This document shows positions 42,372 to 51,795 of a stretch of DNA of 64,000 nt, one piece after another. The DNA comes from Fictibacillus nanhaiensis (GTDB taxonomy: Bacteria; Bacillota; Bacilli; Bacillales; Fictibacillaceae), in contig NZ_JAMBOD010000001.1 in the NCBI RefSeq assembly GCF_023715445.1, positions 1,364,001-1,428,000 of the forward strand, in the 5' to 3' direction. Below the pieces are notes generated by a model. It worked only from the letters and a program-made list of their open reading frames with translations, was not told the DNA's origin and made no database searches. The translations under genes were made by a program, and so were the position numbers. Within the stretch, counting starts at the first letter, position 1; each line of letters starts with the position of its first letter.

Positions 42372-42386
42372 AAAATAACATCACCT

Positions 42387-43457
42387 CTATTTGGCTTTTA
42401 ACACCGCAACAGAACCTGTTTTAGCTTCAGCTTCAAGCTTAAACGAAGGCCAGGTAGTACCTTTATTTGCGATGAAAGAAAGAAACTTTCGTGTTACTTC
42501 CTTTTTCTCTTCTCTAACTTCAACAGAGTCGAAATCACAAATAAAACCTCCAACGATCGTTTTCAGCACCGCATCAAGTTCCAGTGTTTCCGGGAATTCA
42601 GTTTCTATTTTTCCCGTCACTGTCTTAAAAGATGCATAACCTTCAACAGGTGAGGCAAAACGGCAATAGATCGAACCATTAATGGTTTCGGAACGCACTT
42701 GTGATGAATCAACGGTTAGACGTACCGGTCCATTCATGGTTTCAGCTTCAACGTCTTTATACTTACAATCTTTAAGCGTTAAAGAACCATTTGCAGCAGT
42801 AGCCTTAATGGCTTCACCGGAACAATGATTTACCGCGATTGCGCCTACTGTAGTTTTAATCGTTAATGTTTTCGCCTCACAATCACTGATTTTTACTGGA
42901 CCATTAAATGTTGTTATCCTAATGTCTTCATATGAGTCTCGTGGAACGGAAATCACGGCATTTACTTTTTGATGCTTATTTCTTGAGTAAAAACGCATTT
43001 TTGTAGCATCACAATCATAAAACGTTTCATTTCTGAACTTTGTTTTTGCAGAAGACCCTTCAGGCACCTTATAGACATGCGCATCACATTCGACTTGGAC
43101 ATCTTTTCGGTCCCAAGGCACAATAGTAACCGAACCGTTGTAAACTTCAATGTCCATCTCTTGAAACATGACATGGCTGTCTTGAAAAACATAGTGGACG
43201 GGTTCTGACGGTCCGAAGTTTAAATCGAAATCAACTGTCTTAATCCGTTTTACGACACGGTCAAAAAACTTAGCCACTTTGTACCCAGATGACGGCAGCT
43301 TTACAGCAGTAGCTCCATTTAGAGCTTTCTTTTTCAAACTAAGCGAGCCAATTTGCATTTTCTTCTTGTCGTTTAACGCGTATAGCAACTTTTCAGCTTC
43401 TTCCGCTGAAATCTTCCCATCGTTTAGCATATTCAAAATCATTTTGCGTTCTTCCAT
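42387..43457 (-). CDS. yvlB: DUF4097 adhesin-like repeat protein YvlB
   Basis: 356 aa. The first 30 residues form a SHOCT-like helical hairpin (RKMILNMLNDGKISAEEAEKLLYAL). From about residue 85 on the protein is a beta-solenoid of DUF4097 type with repeats such as DIRITTFNGPVKISDCEAKTLTIKTTVGAIAVNHCSG and DVEAETMNGPVRL. No signal peptide, so probably cytoplasmic. Acts with YvlC/YvlD in the envelope-stress response of Bacillus. Confidence 0.88.
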   Translation of the reverse strand: MEERKMILNMLNDGKISAEEAEKLLYALNDKKKMQIGSLSLKKKALNGATAVKLPSSGYKVAKFFDRVVKRIKTVDFDLNFGPSEPVHYVFQDSHVMFQEMDIEVYNGSVTIVPWDRKDVQVECDAHVYKVPEGSSAKTKFRNETFYDCDATKMRFYSRNKHQKVNAVISVPRDSYEDIRITTFNGPVKISDCEAKTLTIKTTVGAIAVNHCSGEAIKATAANGSLTLKDCKYKDVEAETMNGPVRLTVDSSQVRSETINGSIYCRFASPVEGYASFKTVTGKIETEFPETLELDAVLKTIVGGFICDFDSVEVREEKKEVTRKFLSFIANKGTTWPSFKLEAEAKTGSVAVLKAK

Positions 43458-43544
43458 GCATTTGACGCCTCCTTTTGGATTCCGTCACCGGCGCCGGCTG
43501 ATTCTAAGATGTCTGATACTTTCCGGTATTACTTGTACAAAACT

Positions 43545-43847
43545 TTATGAGAGAATAACCTTTATTCCTTTAACAATATTCCAGATGGTCACAATTAATG
43601 TCAAAGTACCAAATATGAGTCCGCTGATTATGATTGCTGCTAAATGATATTGTGTTTCGAAAATGATAATAATTCCAAGCGGTACTGCTACAATTGGGAA
43701 TAAGTGCGATAAAAATGATTTTTTTGCATGTTCCATTACTTCAGAATCGTCTACAACGAAATAAACGACGATTGGAAAAAGAAATGGTGCAAAAAATAAG
43801 CTAAAATAACATACCGCTGAAATAATTTTTTTCGTGCCCTCTTTCAT
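43545..43847 (-). CDS. DUF4870-like small membrane protein
   Basis: 100 aa with three helices (SAVCYFSLFFAPFLFPIVVYFVV; LFPIVAVPLGIIIIF; IIISGLIFGTLTLIVTIWNI), the DUF4870 layout. I set the start at 43847 (MKEGTKKI), where AGGAGG is 9 bp upstream; a longer frame to 44009 adds an unlikely Cys-rich extension. It precedes yvlB on the same strand with 87 bp between. Function unknown. Confidence 0.7.
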   Translation of the reverse strand: MKEGTKKIISAVCYFSLFFAPFLFPIVVYFVVDDSEVMEHAKKSFLSHLFPIVAVPLGIIIIFETQYHLAAIIISGLIFGTLTLIVTIWNIVKGIKVILS

Positions 43848-44025
43848 CAAACATGACCTCCTGCTCTGAATGAAAACGAAAACCGAACATGAATACAAGC
43901 AAAAGGCATGTGCCTTTTTTACTTCGACCTCATGAAACAAACTTCCTTTTTCCCTATACCCATTCGACATAACTTCTGAAATTCCGTATGATAATGACAA
44001 AAAGCCCAAAGGGAGCGTCTTCCAT

Positions 44026-44226
44026 TTGAAAAATATTCAAACCTTAAAGGTACTTTTTATAGTATTAACCTTGCTAATGATCACTAGCATTATATTCGGT
44101 GTCATGACTGAAAATGATAGGGAGCTAAGTGCAGCTGATCGAATTCTTGCGGGTACGTTTGGCTCGTTTGTAGCTGTTGCAATAAATTATGTAATCTATA
44201 AACTTCTTACTAAGATATGGAAATGA
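44026..44226 (+). CDS. Small membrane protein, two helices
   Basis: 66 aa (TLKVLFIVLTLLMITSIIFGVM and AGTFGSFVAVAINYVIYKLL). The start is TTG at 44026, with GGGAG about 10 bp upstream. No family recognised; divergent from the DUF4870 gene. Confidence 0.5.
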   Translation: MKNIQTLKVLFIVLTLLMITSIIFGVMTENDRELSAADRILAGTFGSFVAVAINYVIYKLLTKIWK

Positions 44227-44332
44227 AAACACTATCTATTTTAAACGAAAATTGTCGAGTTGAGGAGAAATTGTTTGAATTTCGATAGAAAAAGGAAATG
44301 ATAAAGACAAATAGATAGAGGAGTGATATCTA

Positions 44333-44536
44333 ATGTCTAAAGAAAATAAGAAGCAAAAAGGAAAAATGGACAACCCTGAACAATACGATACAGATAAAGA
44401 GAGCTTGTTTGATAAATTTGAAAGTGAACGAAATGTTGATCCTATTCCAATGGAAGACCTGAAACAAGAAAAAAGAGAAGAAAAAGATAAGAAGGGTACG
44501 AAAGATTCATCTTCAAGTGAAAAGAAATATAAATAA
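44333..44536 (+). CDS. Small charged hydrophilic protein
   Basis: 67 aa, more than a third Lys, Glu and Asp, ending in SSSSEKKYK; almost certainly disordered in isolation. A good ribosome site (GAGGAGTG) and its own terminator support it as a gene. It resembles small sporulation- or stress-type proteins in composition only; function unknown. Confidence 0.6.
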   Translation: MSKENKKQKGKMDNPEQYDTDKESLFDKFESERNVDPIPMEDLKQEKREEKDKKGTKDSSSSEKKYK

Positions 44537-44550
44537 TAGTTTAAGCCAGT

Positions 44551-44583
44551 GCTCCTATCATAATCAGGGGCACTTTTTTTGTT
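44551..44583 (+). terminator. Terminator of the 44.3-kb gene
   Basis: AGTGCTCCT and AGGGGCACT pair around ATCATAATC and run into seven T residues. Confidence 0.85.
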
Positions 44584-44673
44584 TAAATGACAAGATACTA
44601 ATTGTACTTTTACATTCATTTTTTAATCCCTATAATGATAAATTCCTTTACAATTAATCACGGAGGCTGAAGT

Positions 44674-45054
44674 ATGTTGATACATATTCTAAAAATACTT
44701 ATTGCTGCAATTTCAACATCGTTCTTTTTTGCATTTTTAAATTTAGAAATTACACATTATTCAGGTATAGAGGAGATATTAAAATCTTATATCTCATTTA
44801 TCCTCTATCTAACCGTTATCTTTTTTATATTAGGTCTGGTTATGTATAAAGTAATTGATTTCATTTCTGAAAGAAACAGGATCAATACTTATTTTATAGG
44901 CTTGCTCCTATACACGGTTATCGCACTTTTGTTCCCTTTCTTTACATTTGCAGAAATTAACCTAGAAAATATGATTGGACTGGGTTTATTCCCTGTTCTA
45001 ACATTTTTTCATATATTGATACTTATCAATAAAATGAACTCAAAACCTTCCTAA
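44674..45054 (+). CDS. Four-helix membrane protein, function unknown
   Basis: 126 aa with helices at about 3-24, 40-62, 72-92 and 100-120. The ribosome site CGGAGGCTGAAGT precedes the ATG. It faces uvrA convergently. No motif recognised. Confidence 0.55.
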   Translation: MLIHILKILIAAISTSFFFAFLNLEITHYSGIEEILKSYISFILYLTVIFFILGLVMYKVIDFISERNRINTYFIGLLLYTVIALLFPFFTFAEINLENMIGLGLFPVLTFFHILILINKMNSKPS

Positions 45055-45067
45055 CAAAGTCTAAATA

Positions 45068-45112
45068 TAAAAAGAGACCAAACCATATGTTCATGATTCG
45101 ATCTCTTCGTTG
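45068..45112 (-). terminator. Terminator of uvrBA
   Basis: Read leftwards, AGAGATCGAATCAT and ATGGTTTGGTCTCT pair with some G-U pairs and are followed by TTTTTA, right after the uvrA stop. Confidence 0.7.
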
Positions 45113-45113
45113 T

Positions 45114-47987
45114 TTATTTAGCTAGTTTTTCTTTTTCTTTTATTTTACCAGTCATGCGCTTCTTGTCCCGTTTTAGAATCGGTGCAAGATAACGTCCAGT
45201 GTGGGATTCCTCTATTTCAGCAAGTTCTTCTGGCGTTCCTGCTCCAACGATCATACCGCCCTTGTCCCCGCCTTCAGGTCCAAGATCGATCAAGTGATCA
45301 CACTGCTTGATAACATCAAGGTTATGTTCAATGACAAGCACTGAATCACCGTTGTCAACCAAACGCTGCAGAACAACGAGCAAACGTGATATATCGTCCA
45401 CATGCAGTCCTGTCGTCGGTTCATCTAGAATGTAGATCGTTTTTCCTGTAGAACGCTTATGCAGCTGCGAAGCTAATTTTACACGCTGTGCTTCCCCGCC
45501 AGATAAGGTTGTAGCAGACTGACCAAGCTTGATATAGCCGAGTCCTACATCCAGAATGGTTTGAAGCTTACGCTTGATTTTCGGGATATTCGCAAAGAAC
45601 TCTACAGAGTCTTCGACAGTCATATCTAATATGTCTGCGATGTTTTTCCCTTTGTACTTTACTTCTAGCGTTTCACGGTTATACCGCTTACCATGACACA
45701 CTTCACACGGTACATAAACATCCGGTAAAAAGTGCATTTCGATTTTGATAATTCCATCTCCACGGCAGGCTTCACATCGGCCGCCTTTTACGTTAAAGGA
45801 GAAACGGCCTTTTTTATAGCCGCGAACTTTCGCTTCGTTCGTTGAAGCAAAAACATCACGAATGTCATCAAACACACCAGTGTAAGTTGCCGGGTTCGAG
45901 CGTGGTGTACGACCGATCGGTGACTGGTCAATATCTATTACTTTATCGATATGCTCCAGTCCTTTTATCGACTTGTGTGCACCTGGCTTGTCCTTTGCAC
46001 GGTGAAGTTTTTGAGCTAGTGCCTTATGCAAGATCTCGTTTACTAGCGTACTTTTTCCAGACCCCGAAACGCCTGTAACGCCGGTAAATAATCCAAGCGG
46101 AATCTTAGCAGAAACATTTTTCAAGTTATTTTCGGTAGCACCTTTTACCTCGATATAACGGCCATCAGGTTTACGTCTTTTCTTCGGAAGAGGAATGAAC
46201 TTCTTGCCCGATAAATATTGACCAGTAAGTGACTCAGGGTCTTCCATAATTTCCTGCGGTGTCCCTTGTGATGTGATCGAACCACCATGGGCACCCGCAC
46301 CTGGACCAATATCAATAATATAGTCAGCTGCCAGCATTGTATCTTCATCATGCTCAACAACGATCAGCGTGTTTCCAAGAGAGCGCATCTCTTCAAGAGT
46401 ACGGATCAGCCTGTCGTTGTCCCGCTGGTGAAGTCCGATTGAAGGCTCATCCAGAATATAGAGTACGCCCATCAAACGTGAACCAACTTGTGTGGCAAGA
46501 CGAATACGCTGAGCTTCTCCGCCTGACAATGTACCTGCTGAACGGCTGAGAGTAAGATAGTCTAGTCCTACGTTAATTAGGAAACCAGAACGATCCACGA
46601 TTTCACGTAAAATTAATTTCGCAATAGCTCGTTCTTTATTTGTAAGTACAAGGTTATCGAAGAACTCTTTCGCTTCAGTAATAGAAAGAGAAGTTGTTTC
46701 TCCGATATGTCTTCCGTTTATTAAAACAGATAGTGCTTCTTTCTTTAGACGATGTCCTTTACAAGTCGGACACGGTTTTTGTGCCATGTACCCTTCCATC
46801 TGCTCACGGATGTAATCTGAACTTGTCTCTCTATAACGGCGCTGAATATTCCCTAAAACACCTTCAAACTGAATCTCATTTTTACGGATTTGACCGAAGT
46901 CATTTTTATAACGGAATGTAAGATACTCTTTGCTTCCATTTAAGATTTTATCCATCTGGTCTTTAGAGAGATTTTCTACTGGTACATCCATATCAATGCC
47001 GAAATGGTTGCAGATGCTCTCCAGAAGCTGCGGATAATATTGTGAACTGATCGGTTCCCAAGGGGCAATTGCGTTTTCACGCAAAGTACGGCTCCAGTCA
47101 GGGACGACAAGGTCTGGATCTACTTCAAGCTTAACGCCAAGTCCATCACATGATGAACAAGCCCCAAACGGACTGTTAAAAGAAAACAGACGGGGCTCCA
47201 GTTCGCCGATAGAAAATCCGCAATGTGGACAGGCATGATTTTGAGAGAATAAAAGTTCCTCTTCTCCCATTACATCAACGACAACACTGCCGTCTCCAAG
47301 ATTAAGAGCAGCTTCAAGAGAGTCTGCTAAACGAGTTGCAATTCCCTCTTTAACTACGATTCGGTCAATTACAATTTCGATGGAATGTTTTTTATTTTTT
47401 TCGAGTTTAATGTCCTCAGAGATTTCCCGCATTTCACCATCAACACGAACTCGTACATAGCCTTGCTTTTTAATATCTTCAAGAGCTTTAACATGTTCGC
47501 CTTTTCGTCCGGAAACAACAGGAGCTAAAATTTGCAGCTTTGTTCGTTCCGGGTGTTCTAATATGCGGTCCACCATTTGTTCAATTGTTTGAGATGTGAT
47601 TTCTACATGATGAACAGGACAAACCGGACGCCCGATACGTGCGAATAAAAGACGCAGATAATCATAGATTTCCGTTACCGTACCAACGGTTGAACGAGGA
47701 TTTCGGCTTGTCGTCTTCTGGTCAATTGAGATAGCCGGTGATAGTCCTTCAATTGAATCTACATCTGGTTTGTCCATCTGTCCAAGGAACTGACGGGCAT
47801 AAGCCGAAAGAGACTCTACGTAACGGCGCTGACCTTCTGCATAGATCGTGTCAAACGCAAGTGAAGATTTACCCGAACCAGATAAGCCGGTTAAGACAAC
47901 CAGCTTATCACGCGGGATCGTAATATCTATATTTTTTAAATTATGGGCTCTTGCACCCTTAACTATAATGTTTTGATTGGTTGCCAA
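45114..47987 (-). CDS. uvrA: Excinuclease ABC subunit A
   Basis: The damage-sensing ATPase of nucleotide excision repair. About 957 aa with two ABC modules: Walker [30 protein letters not shown] and [16 protein letters not shown], signatures [12 protein letters not shown] and [12 protein letters not shown]. The zinc sites are [14 protein letters not shown] and [17 protein letters not shown] prefer TTG 47987, which is well placed behind GGAAGGATG; the TTG at 47993, right after the uvrB stop, adds two residues. Co-transcribed with uvrB. Confidence 0.97.
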   Translation of the reverse strand: MATNQNIIVKGARAHNLKNIDITIPRDKLVVLTGLSGSGKSSLAFDTIYAEGQRRYVESLSAYARQFLGQMDKPDVDSIEGLSPAISIDQKTTSRNPRSTVGTVTEIYDYLRLLFARIGRPVCPVHHVEITSQTIEQMVDRILEHPERTKLQILAPVVSGRKGEHVKALEDIKKQGYVRVRVDGEMREISEDIKLEKNKKHSIEIVIDRIVVKEGIATRLADSLEAALNLGDGSVVVDVMGEEELLFSQNHACPHCGFSIGELEPRLFSFNSPFGACSSCDGLGVKLEVDPDLVVPDWSRTLRENAIAPWEPISSQYYPQLLESICNHFGIDMDVPVENLSKDQMDKILNGSKEYLTFRYKNDFGQIRKNEIQFEGVLGNIQRRYRETSSDYIREQMEGYMAQKPCPTCKGHRLKKEALSVLINGRHIGETTSLSITEAKEFFDNLVLTNKERAIAKLILREIVDRSGFLINVGLDYLTLSRSAGTLSGGEAQRIRLATQVGSRLMGVLYILDEPSIGLHQRDNDRLIRTLEEMRSLGNTLIVVEHDEDTMLAADYIIDIGPGAGAHGGSITSQGTPQEIMEDPESLTGQYLSGKKFIPLPKKRRKPDGRYIEVKGATENNLKNVSAKIPLGLFTGVTGVSGSGKSTLVNEILHKALAQKLHRAKDKPGAHKSIKGLEHIDKVIDIDQSPIGRTPRSNPATYTGVFDDIRDVFASTNEAKVRGYKKGRFSFNVKGGRCEACRGDGIIKIEMHFLPDVYVPCEVCHGKRYNRETLEVKYKGKNIADILDMTVEDSVEFFANIPKIKRKLQTILDVGLGYIKLGQSATTLSGGEAQRVKLASQLHKRSTGKTIYILDEPTTGLHVDDISRLLVVLQRLVDNGDSVLVIEHNLDVIKQCDHLIDLGPEGGDKGGMIVGAGTPEELAEIEESHTGRYLAPILKRDKKRMTGKIKEKEKLAK

Positions 47988-47993
47988 CTGCAA

Positions 47994-49985
47994 TCATCCT
48001 TCCGCTTTTAACTCAAGTATGAGGTCACGAAGCTCTGCTGCTCGTTCGAACTGAAGGTTCTTGGCAGCGTCTTTCATCTCTTTTTCCATACGCTCGATAA
48101 AGGCTTCGCGATCTTTCTTGCTCATCTTTTGCTTAGGAGCTTGTACGCCTGTATATGTTTCAGTTTCTTCAGCAGCTTGTGTAGCACGAATGACATCACG
48201 GACTTCTTTTTTGATGGTTGTCGGTGTGATGCCGTGCTTTTCATTATGCTCCATCTGTTTCTGTCGTCTGCGCTGCGTTTCATCAATAGCAATCTGCATA
48301 GATTTTGTAATTTTATCTCCATACATGATGACGTGTCCGTTTGAGTTACGCGCTGCACGTCCGATCGTCTGAATAAGTGAACGTTCAGAACGCAAGAATC
48401 CCTCTTTATCTGCGTCAAGAATTGCAACGAGTGATACTTCTGGAATATCGAGCCCTTCTCTTAAAAGGTTGATCCCCACTAAAACGTCAAACACACCTAA
48501 ACGCAAGTCACGAATGATCTGAATCCGTTCCAGTGTCTTGATCTCAGAATGTAGGTAGCGGACTTTAATGCCTAGCTCTACGAAATAATCAGTTAAATCC
48601 TCAGACATCTTTTTCGTTAACGTTGTGACGAGCACTCTTTCATTCCGTGCAATTCTTTCATTAATTTCACCTAATAAATCATCGATCTGCCCTTTAATCG
48701 GTCGAACTTCTAATGTAGGGTCCAACAGTCCAGTCGGCCGGATGATCTGCTCAACAGGATCTGGTGCATGTTCGAGCTCATAAGGTCCTGGAGTTGCTGA
48801 TACATAAATGTGCTGAAACTTTGTATATCTTTCAAATTCCTCGAACGTTAAAGGTCGATTGTCTTTAGCTGAAGGCAGACGGAATCCGTGATCGACAAGA
48901 ACACTTTTTCTAGCCTGGTCTCCATTAAACATTCCACGAATCTGCGGAAGTGTAACATGCGACTCATCAATGACAATTAAAGAATCATCCGGAAAATAGT
49001 CCAGCAATGTATAAGGCGTAGACCCTAACGGACGAAGAGTCAGATGAACAGAATAGTTCTCGATTCCTGAACAAAACCCCATTTCAGCCATCATCTCCAG
49101 GTCGTAGCGTGTCCGCTGTTCGAGCCGTTGTGCTTCTAAAAGTTTTCCTGCCTCATTAAGTTCTTTAAGGCGGTCTTCGAGTTCAGCTTCGATCCGTTTA
49201 ATTGCGAGCTTCATTTTTTCTTCACGGGTAACGAAGTGGGATGCCGGGAAAATAGCAACGTGTTTACGTTCGCCTAAAATTTCACCTGTCAGTGCATCAA
49301 CTTCTGTAATCCGGTCGATCTCATCTCCAAAAAACTCCACACGCAAGCAATGTTCGTCACGTGAAGCCGGGAAGATTTCCACAACATCACCGCGAACACG
49401 GAACGTACCACGTGTGAAATTGATATCGTTTCGGTTGTATTGAACGTCTACTAAATCACGTAAAAGCTGGTCACGGTCTTTTTCCATTCCTTCTCGAAGT
49501 GAAATAACCATGTCACGGTATTCGTCTGGTGAACCTAGACCGTAAATACAAGATACACTCGCGACAATAATAACGTCTTTTCGTTCAAAAAGTGCTGAGG
49601 TAGCGGAGTGCCGCAGTTTATCAATCTCGTCGTTGATGCTTGCATCTTTTTCAATGTATGTGTCCGAATGTGCGATGTAGGCTTCAGGCTGATAATAGTC
49701 ATAATAAGAAACAAAGTATTCTACAGAATTGTTCGGGAAGAATTCCTTCAGCTCACTGTAAAGCTGGCCGGCTAGTGTTTTGTTATGTGCAATTACTAGA
49801 GTCGGTTTGTTCACTTCCTGAATGACATTGGATACGGTAAATGTCTTCCCTGTCCCGGTCGCACCGAGCAGGGTCATGCTTTTTTTTCCTGCATTAATAT
49901 TTTCCACAAGATGTTTGATCGCTGCGGGCTGATCCCCTTGTGGCTGGTAGTCAGATTTGATTTCAAACGTTTGACTTTGATTCAC
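47994..49985 (-). CDS. uvrB: Excinuclease ABC subunit B
   Basis: Helicase-like subunit that verifies the lesion and recruits UvrC. The 663 aa contain the P-loop [18 protein letters not shown], the beta-hairpin [15 protein letters not shown]-like DESHVT, motif [11 protein letters not shown] and the C-terminal UVR domain ([26 protein letters not shown]). First gene of uvrBA; a LexA box upstream suggests SOS induction. Confidence 0.98.
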   Translation of the reverse strand: MNQSQTFEIKSDYQPQGDQPAAIKHLVENINAGKKSMTLLGATGTGKTFTVSNVIQEVNKPTLVIAHNKTLAGQLYSELKEFFPNNSVEYFVSYYDYYQPEAYIAHSDTYIEKDASINDEIDKLRHSATSALFERKDVIIVASVSCIYGLGSPDEYRDMVISLREGMEKDRDQLLRDLVDVQYNRNDINFTRGTFRVRGDVVEIFPASRDEHCLRVEFFGDEIDRITEVDALTGEILGERKHVAIFPASHFVTREEKMKLAIKRIEAELEDRLKELNEAGKLLEAQRLEQRTRYDLEMMAEMGFCSGIENYSVHLTLRPLGSTPYTLLDYFPDDSLIVIDESHVTLPQIRGMFNGDQARKSVLVDHGFRLPSAKDNRPLTFEEFERYTKFQHIYVSATPGPYELEHAPDPVEQIIRPTGLLDPTLEVRPIKGQIDDLLGEINERIARNERVLVTTLTKKMSEDLTDYFVELGIKVRYLHSEIKTLERIQIIRDLRLGVFDVLVGINLLREGLDIPEVSLVAILDADKEGFLRSERSLIQTIGRAARNSNGHVIMYGDKITKSMQIAIDETQRRRQKQMEHNEKHGITPTTIKKEVRDVIRATQAAEETETYTGVQAPKQKMSKKDREAFIERMEKEMKDAAKNLQFERAAELRDLILELKAEG

Positions 49986-50022
49986 AAAACCGAACCTCCG
50001 TTCCTAATTTCTGGTTACTCAA

Positions 50023-50028
50023 ATTATA
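50023..50028 (-). promoter_or_regulatory. Extended -10 promoter of uvrB
   Basis: TGCTATAAT on the minus strand is an extended -10 (TGnTATAAT). No good -35 at 17 bp; an extended -10 can do without. It predicts a start about 30 bp before uvrB. Confidence 0.6.
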
Positions 50029-50059
50029 GCACAGCACCGATTCAAAATCCTAATAATTA

Positions 50060-50073
50060 CGAACAAATATTCG
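50060..50073 (-). promoter_or_regulatory. LexA (SOS) box of uvrBA
   Basis: CGAACAAATATTCG keeps the CGAAC-N4-GTTCG dyad of the Gram-positive SOS box with one changed inner base. It lies directly upstream of the promoter core. uvrBA is a known LexA target in Bacillus. Confidence 0.7.
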
Positions 50074-50126
50074 CAGAAGTTTCTGGAAAGACGTAAAAGT
50101 GGTATACTTAAGGACAGGCGCTTGTT

Positions 50127-50162
50127 GGGAAATAAATTGTTTGGGGTCTGACCCCATTTCCC
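50127..50162. repeat. GGGGTC-type palindrome, GGGAAAT subtype (a)
   Basis: GGGAAATAAATTGTTT precedes GGGGTCTGACCCC and ATTTCCC follows, so an outer 7-bp inverted repeat encloses the core. A near-identical copy occurs at 51464-51499, on the other side of the TSUP gene. Confidence 0.75.
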
Positions 50163-50227
50163 GCAAGCAGTATCAACGGTTGCGGGGAAATTGTAGCAGG
50201 TGTGTCCCCAGAAGGAGATGCTTTTAA

Positions 50228-51103
50228 TTGGATTTTTTCTATATATTGCTTGGTTTGTGCATCGGGATTTTTTCTGGCTTTTTTGGCATTGGCGGTGGCT
50301 TTATTTTAACGCCGGTCCTAATATTATTTGGAATACCTCCACTTTCTGCGATTGCCACAAGTTTAATGTACTCAATCGGAACGAGCGTTTCTGGGGTAGC
50401 TGCGCACTTAAGATATAAAAATATTTTCTGGAAACCAGCGGCTGTTTTAGGTTTTGTCGGTATCTTGGCGACTCAAATTGCTCATCCGCTTGTTGTATGG
50501 CTTGAAAAAATGGGTCATGACGATACGATCATCCCTATTTTCTATATTCTGCTTCTTGCATACTTTGCACTTTCCCTGCTTTATAAACAAGCAAAACACA
50601 ACAAAAGTACTGAATCAGCTGAAACACCGATTTCATTTTCTTTGCCTAAAGCCATTTTCATAGGATTTACTGGTGGGTTCATTTCAACGACTCTTGGTGT
50701 CGGCGGTGGCTTTGTAATGGTGCCATTGTTAATTTCGATGATGAAATTTCCTTCAAGAAAAGCAGTTGGAACAAGTTTAGTCAGCGTCTTCTTAATCGTA
50801 ACTGCCGGTTTCTTAACATATGCGGTATCCATAGAGCTCGACTATAAACTTGGCATTCTGCTAATCCTTGGAGCTATATTAGGTACACAGCTTGGAGCAA
50901 AACTGACAACAATCTATTCAAACGAACAGATTCAAAAATATTTAGGAGCTTTATACATCACGATTTTAAGCTCAGTCGTATTGAAACTTTTACATTTTGA
51001 TAAAGTAGGACTCATAGTCATTACCATTTATGTCTTAACACTGCTCATTCTATTCTTAAAAGAAACGATCTCACATACAAAAAGAAAGACGTCTACCTCG
51101 TAA
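50228..51103 (+). CDS. TSUP (TauE/SafE) family membrane transporter
   Basis: 291 aa, about eight helices in two homologous halves that start with matching glycine motifs: GIFSGFFGIGGGFILTPVLILFG and GFTGGFISTTLGVGGGFVMVPLLI. Members export or import sulfite, sulfoacetate or other organic anions; substrate not predictable. TTG start at 50228 with AAGGAGATG upstream. Bracketed by two copies of the same palindrome and separating uvrBA from csbA. Confidence 0.88.
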   Translation: MDFFYILLGLCIGIFSGFFGIGGGFILTPVLILFGIPPLSAIATSLMYSIGTSVSGVAAHLRYKNIFWKPAAVLGFVGILATQIAHPLVVWLEKMGHDDTIIPIFYILLLAYFALSLLYKQAKHNKSTESAETPISFSLPKAIFIGFTGGFISTTLGVGGGFVMVPLLISMMKFPSRKAVGTSLVSVFLIVTAGFLTYAVSIELDYKLGILLILGAILGTQLGAKLTTIYSNEQIQKYLGALYITILSSVVLKLLHFDKVGLIVITIYVLTLLILFLKETISHTKRKTSTS

Positions 51104-51119
51104 AGGTGACGTCTTTTTC
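51082..51119 (+). terminator. Terminator of the TSUP gene
   Basis: AGACGTCTACC and GGTGACGTCT pair around TCGTAAA and run into TTTTTC. The 5' arm lies in the last codons of the gene, and the downstream arm reaches the end of csbA, so it may serve both. Confidence 0.75.
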
Positions 51120-51349
51120 TATTTAACTTTTCTCTTTTGTTTTTTGTAGATTTTCAATCCTAGAAAATAGCCGATTATTGTAGAAATAACTGCGATGATT
51201 TGGAGAGGAAATGGCTGATGTAAACCATCAAAACCAACTACTAATATTAATATCGTGATTATCAAAGGCAAGAACTTAGAAAATAGAACTCTGTTAAATA
51301 GAAGCAGCAAGAAAATCGGAAACAGAGCTGCGAAAACATACTCCAACAT
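51119..51349 (-). CDS. csbA: CsbA-like small membrane protein
   Basis: 76 aa with two or three helices (YVFAALFPIFLLLLFNRVLF, LPLIITILILVVGFDGL, LQIIAVISTIIGYFLGL) and a basic tail, the layout of the DUF2198/CsbA family. In B. subtilis csbA lies directly upstream of uvrBA and belongs to the general stress regulon; here the TSUP gene is in between. Start at 51349 chosen for the match to CsbA. A SigB-like promoter precedes it. Confidence 0.7.
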   Translation of the reverse strand: MLEYVFAALFPIFLLLLFNRVLFSKFLPLIITILILVVGFDGLHQPFPLQIIAVISTIIGYFLGLKIYKKQKRKVK

Positions 51350-51410
51350 GAAACAATTGACCCCTCTCATCTGAACGTCCAAAAAAATCATCTTTTGTAA
51401 ACGTCCCTCT

Positions 51411-51434
51411 ATACCTATCTAAATTTAACAAAAC
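51411..51434 (-). promoter_or_regulatory. Possible SigB promoter of csbA
   Basis: GTTTTG (51429-51434), 12-bp spacer and AGGTAT (51411-51416) fit the SigB pattern GTTTWW-N12-14-GGGTAT with one mismatch in each box. B. subtilis csbA was found as a SigB-controlled gene. Confidence 0.55.
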
Positions 51435-51463
51435 CACCTATACAAAAACAAGGATATTGTTGC

Positions 51464-51499
51464 GGGAAATAAATTGTTTGGGGTCAGACCCCATTTCCC
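51464..51499. repeat. GGGGTC-type palindrome, GGGAAAT subtype (b)
   Basis: Same outer arms and spacer as the copy at 50127-50162; the central base pair is A instead of T (GGGGTCAGACCCC). Confidence 0.75.
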
Positions 51500-51591
51500 A
51501 GCGAAACTTTCTTGTGAGCAGGACGTACAGTAAGATAATGAATAAAAAGTTCGAATATCATTAACAATGTATCTTTAAGGAGATGATTGAT

Positions 51592-51777
51592 GTGTTAAAG
51601 AAATTACTAAAATCTTTATTAGGTCACAAAAGCTATAAAAAATACAGCAGCTCTGGATACAAGTACAAAAAGAGTTACAAGAAATTCAGCAGCAGTGATT
51701 TTGGGAAAAAGCATTATGGCGGCTACGGCCATAAGCATTACAAGAAGAAAAAAAGAAGCAGCTTTTTCAGCAGCTGA
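51592..51777 (+). CDS. Ser/Lys/Tyr-rich basic small protein
   Basis: 61 aa, about 30 percent Lys and 25 percent Ser. After MLKKLLKSLLGHK come imperfect repeats of KSYKKYSSSGYKYK and KSYKKFSSSDFGKK, then GGYGHKHYKKKK. The GTG at 51592 is the start, since AAGGAG is 9 bp away; ATG 51583 touches the ribosome site. The promoter is probably TTGTGA-N16-GATAAT (51512-51539). It resembles spore-coat proteins such as CotC and CotB tails in composition only. The next gene, 18 bp away, is a protein kinase, so this may be its substrate. Confidence 0.65.
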   Translation: MLKKLLKSLLGHKSYKKYSSSGYKYKKSYKKFSSSDFGKKHYGGYGHKHYKKKKRSSFFSS

Positions 51778-51795
51778 TCAAAACACGAATTAAGA

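Noticed and set aside
51583-51591. ATG start for the Ser/Lys/Tyr-rich protein
   Set aside because: It touches the ribosome site AAGGAG; the in-frame GTG at 51592 is properly spaced.
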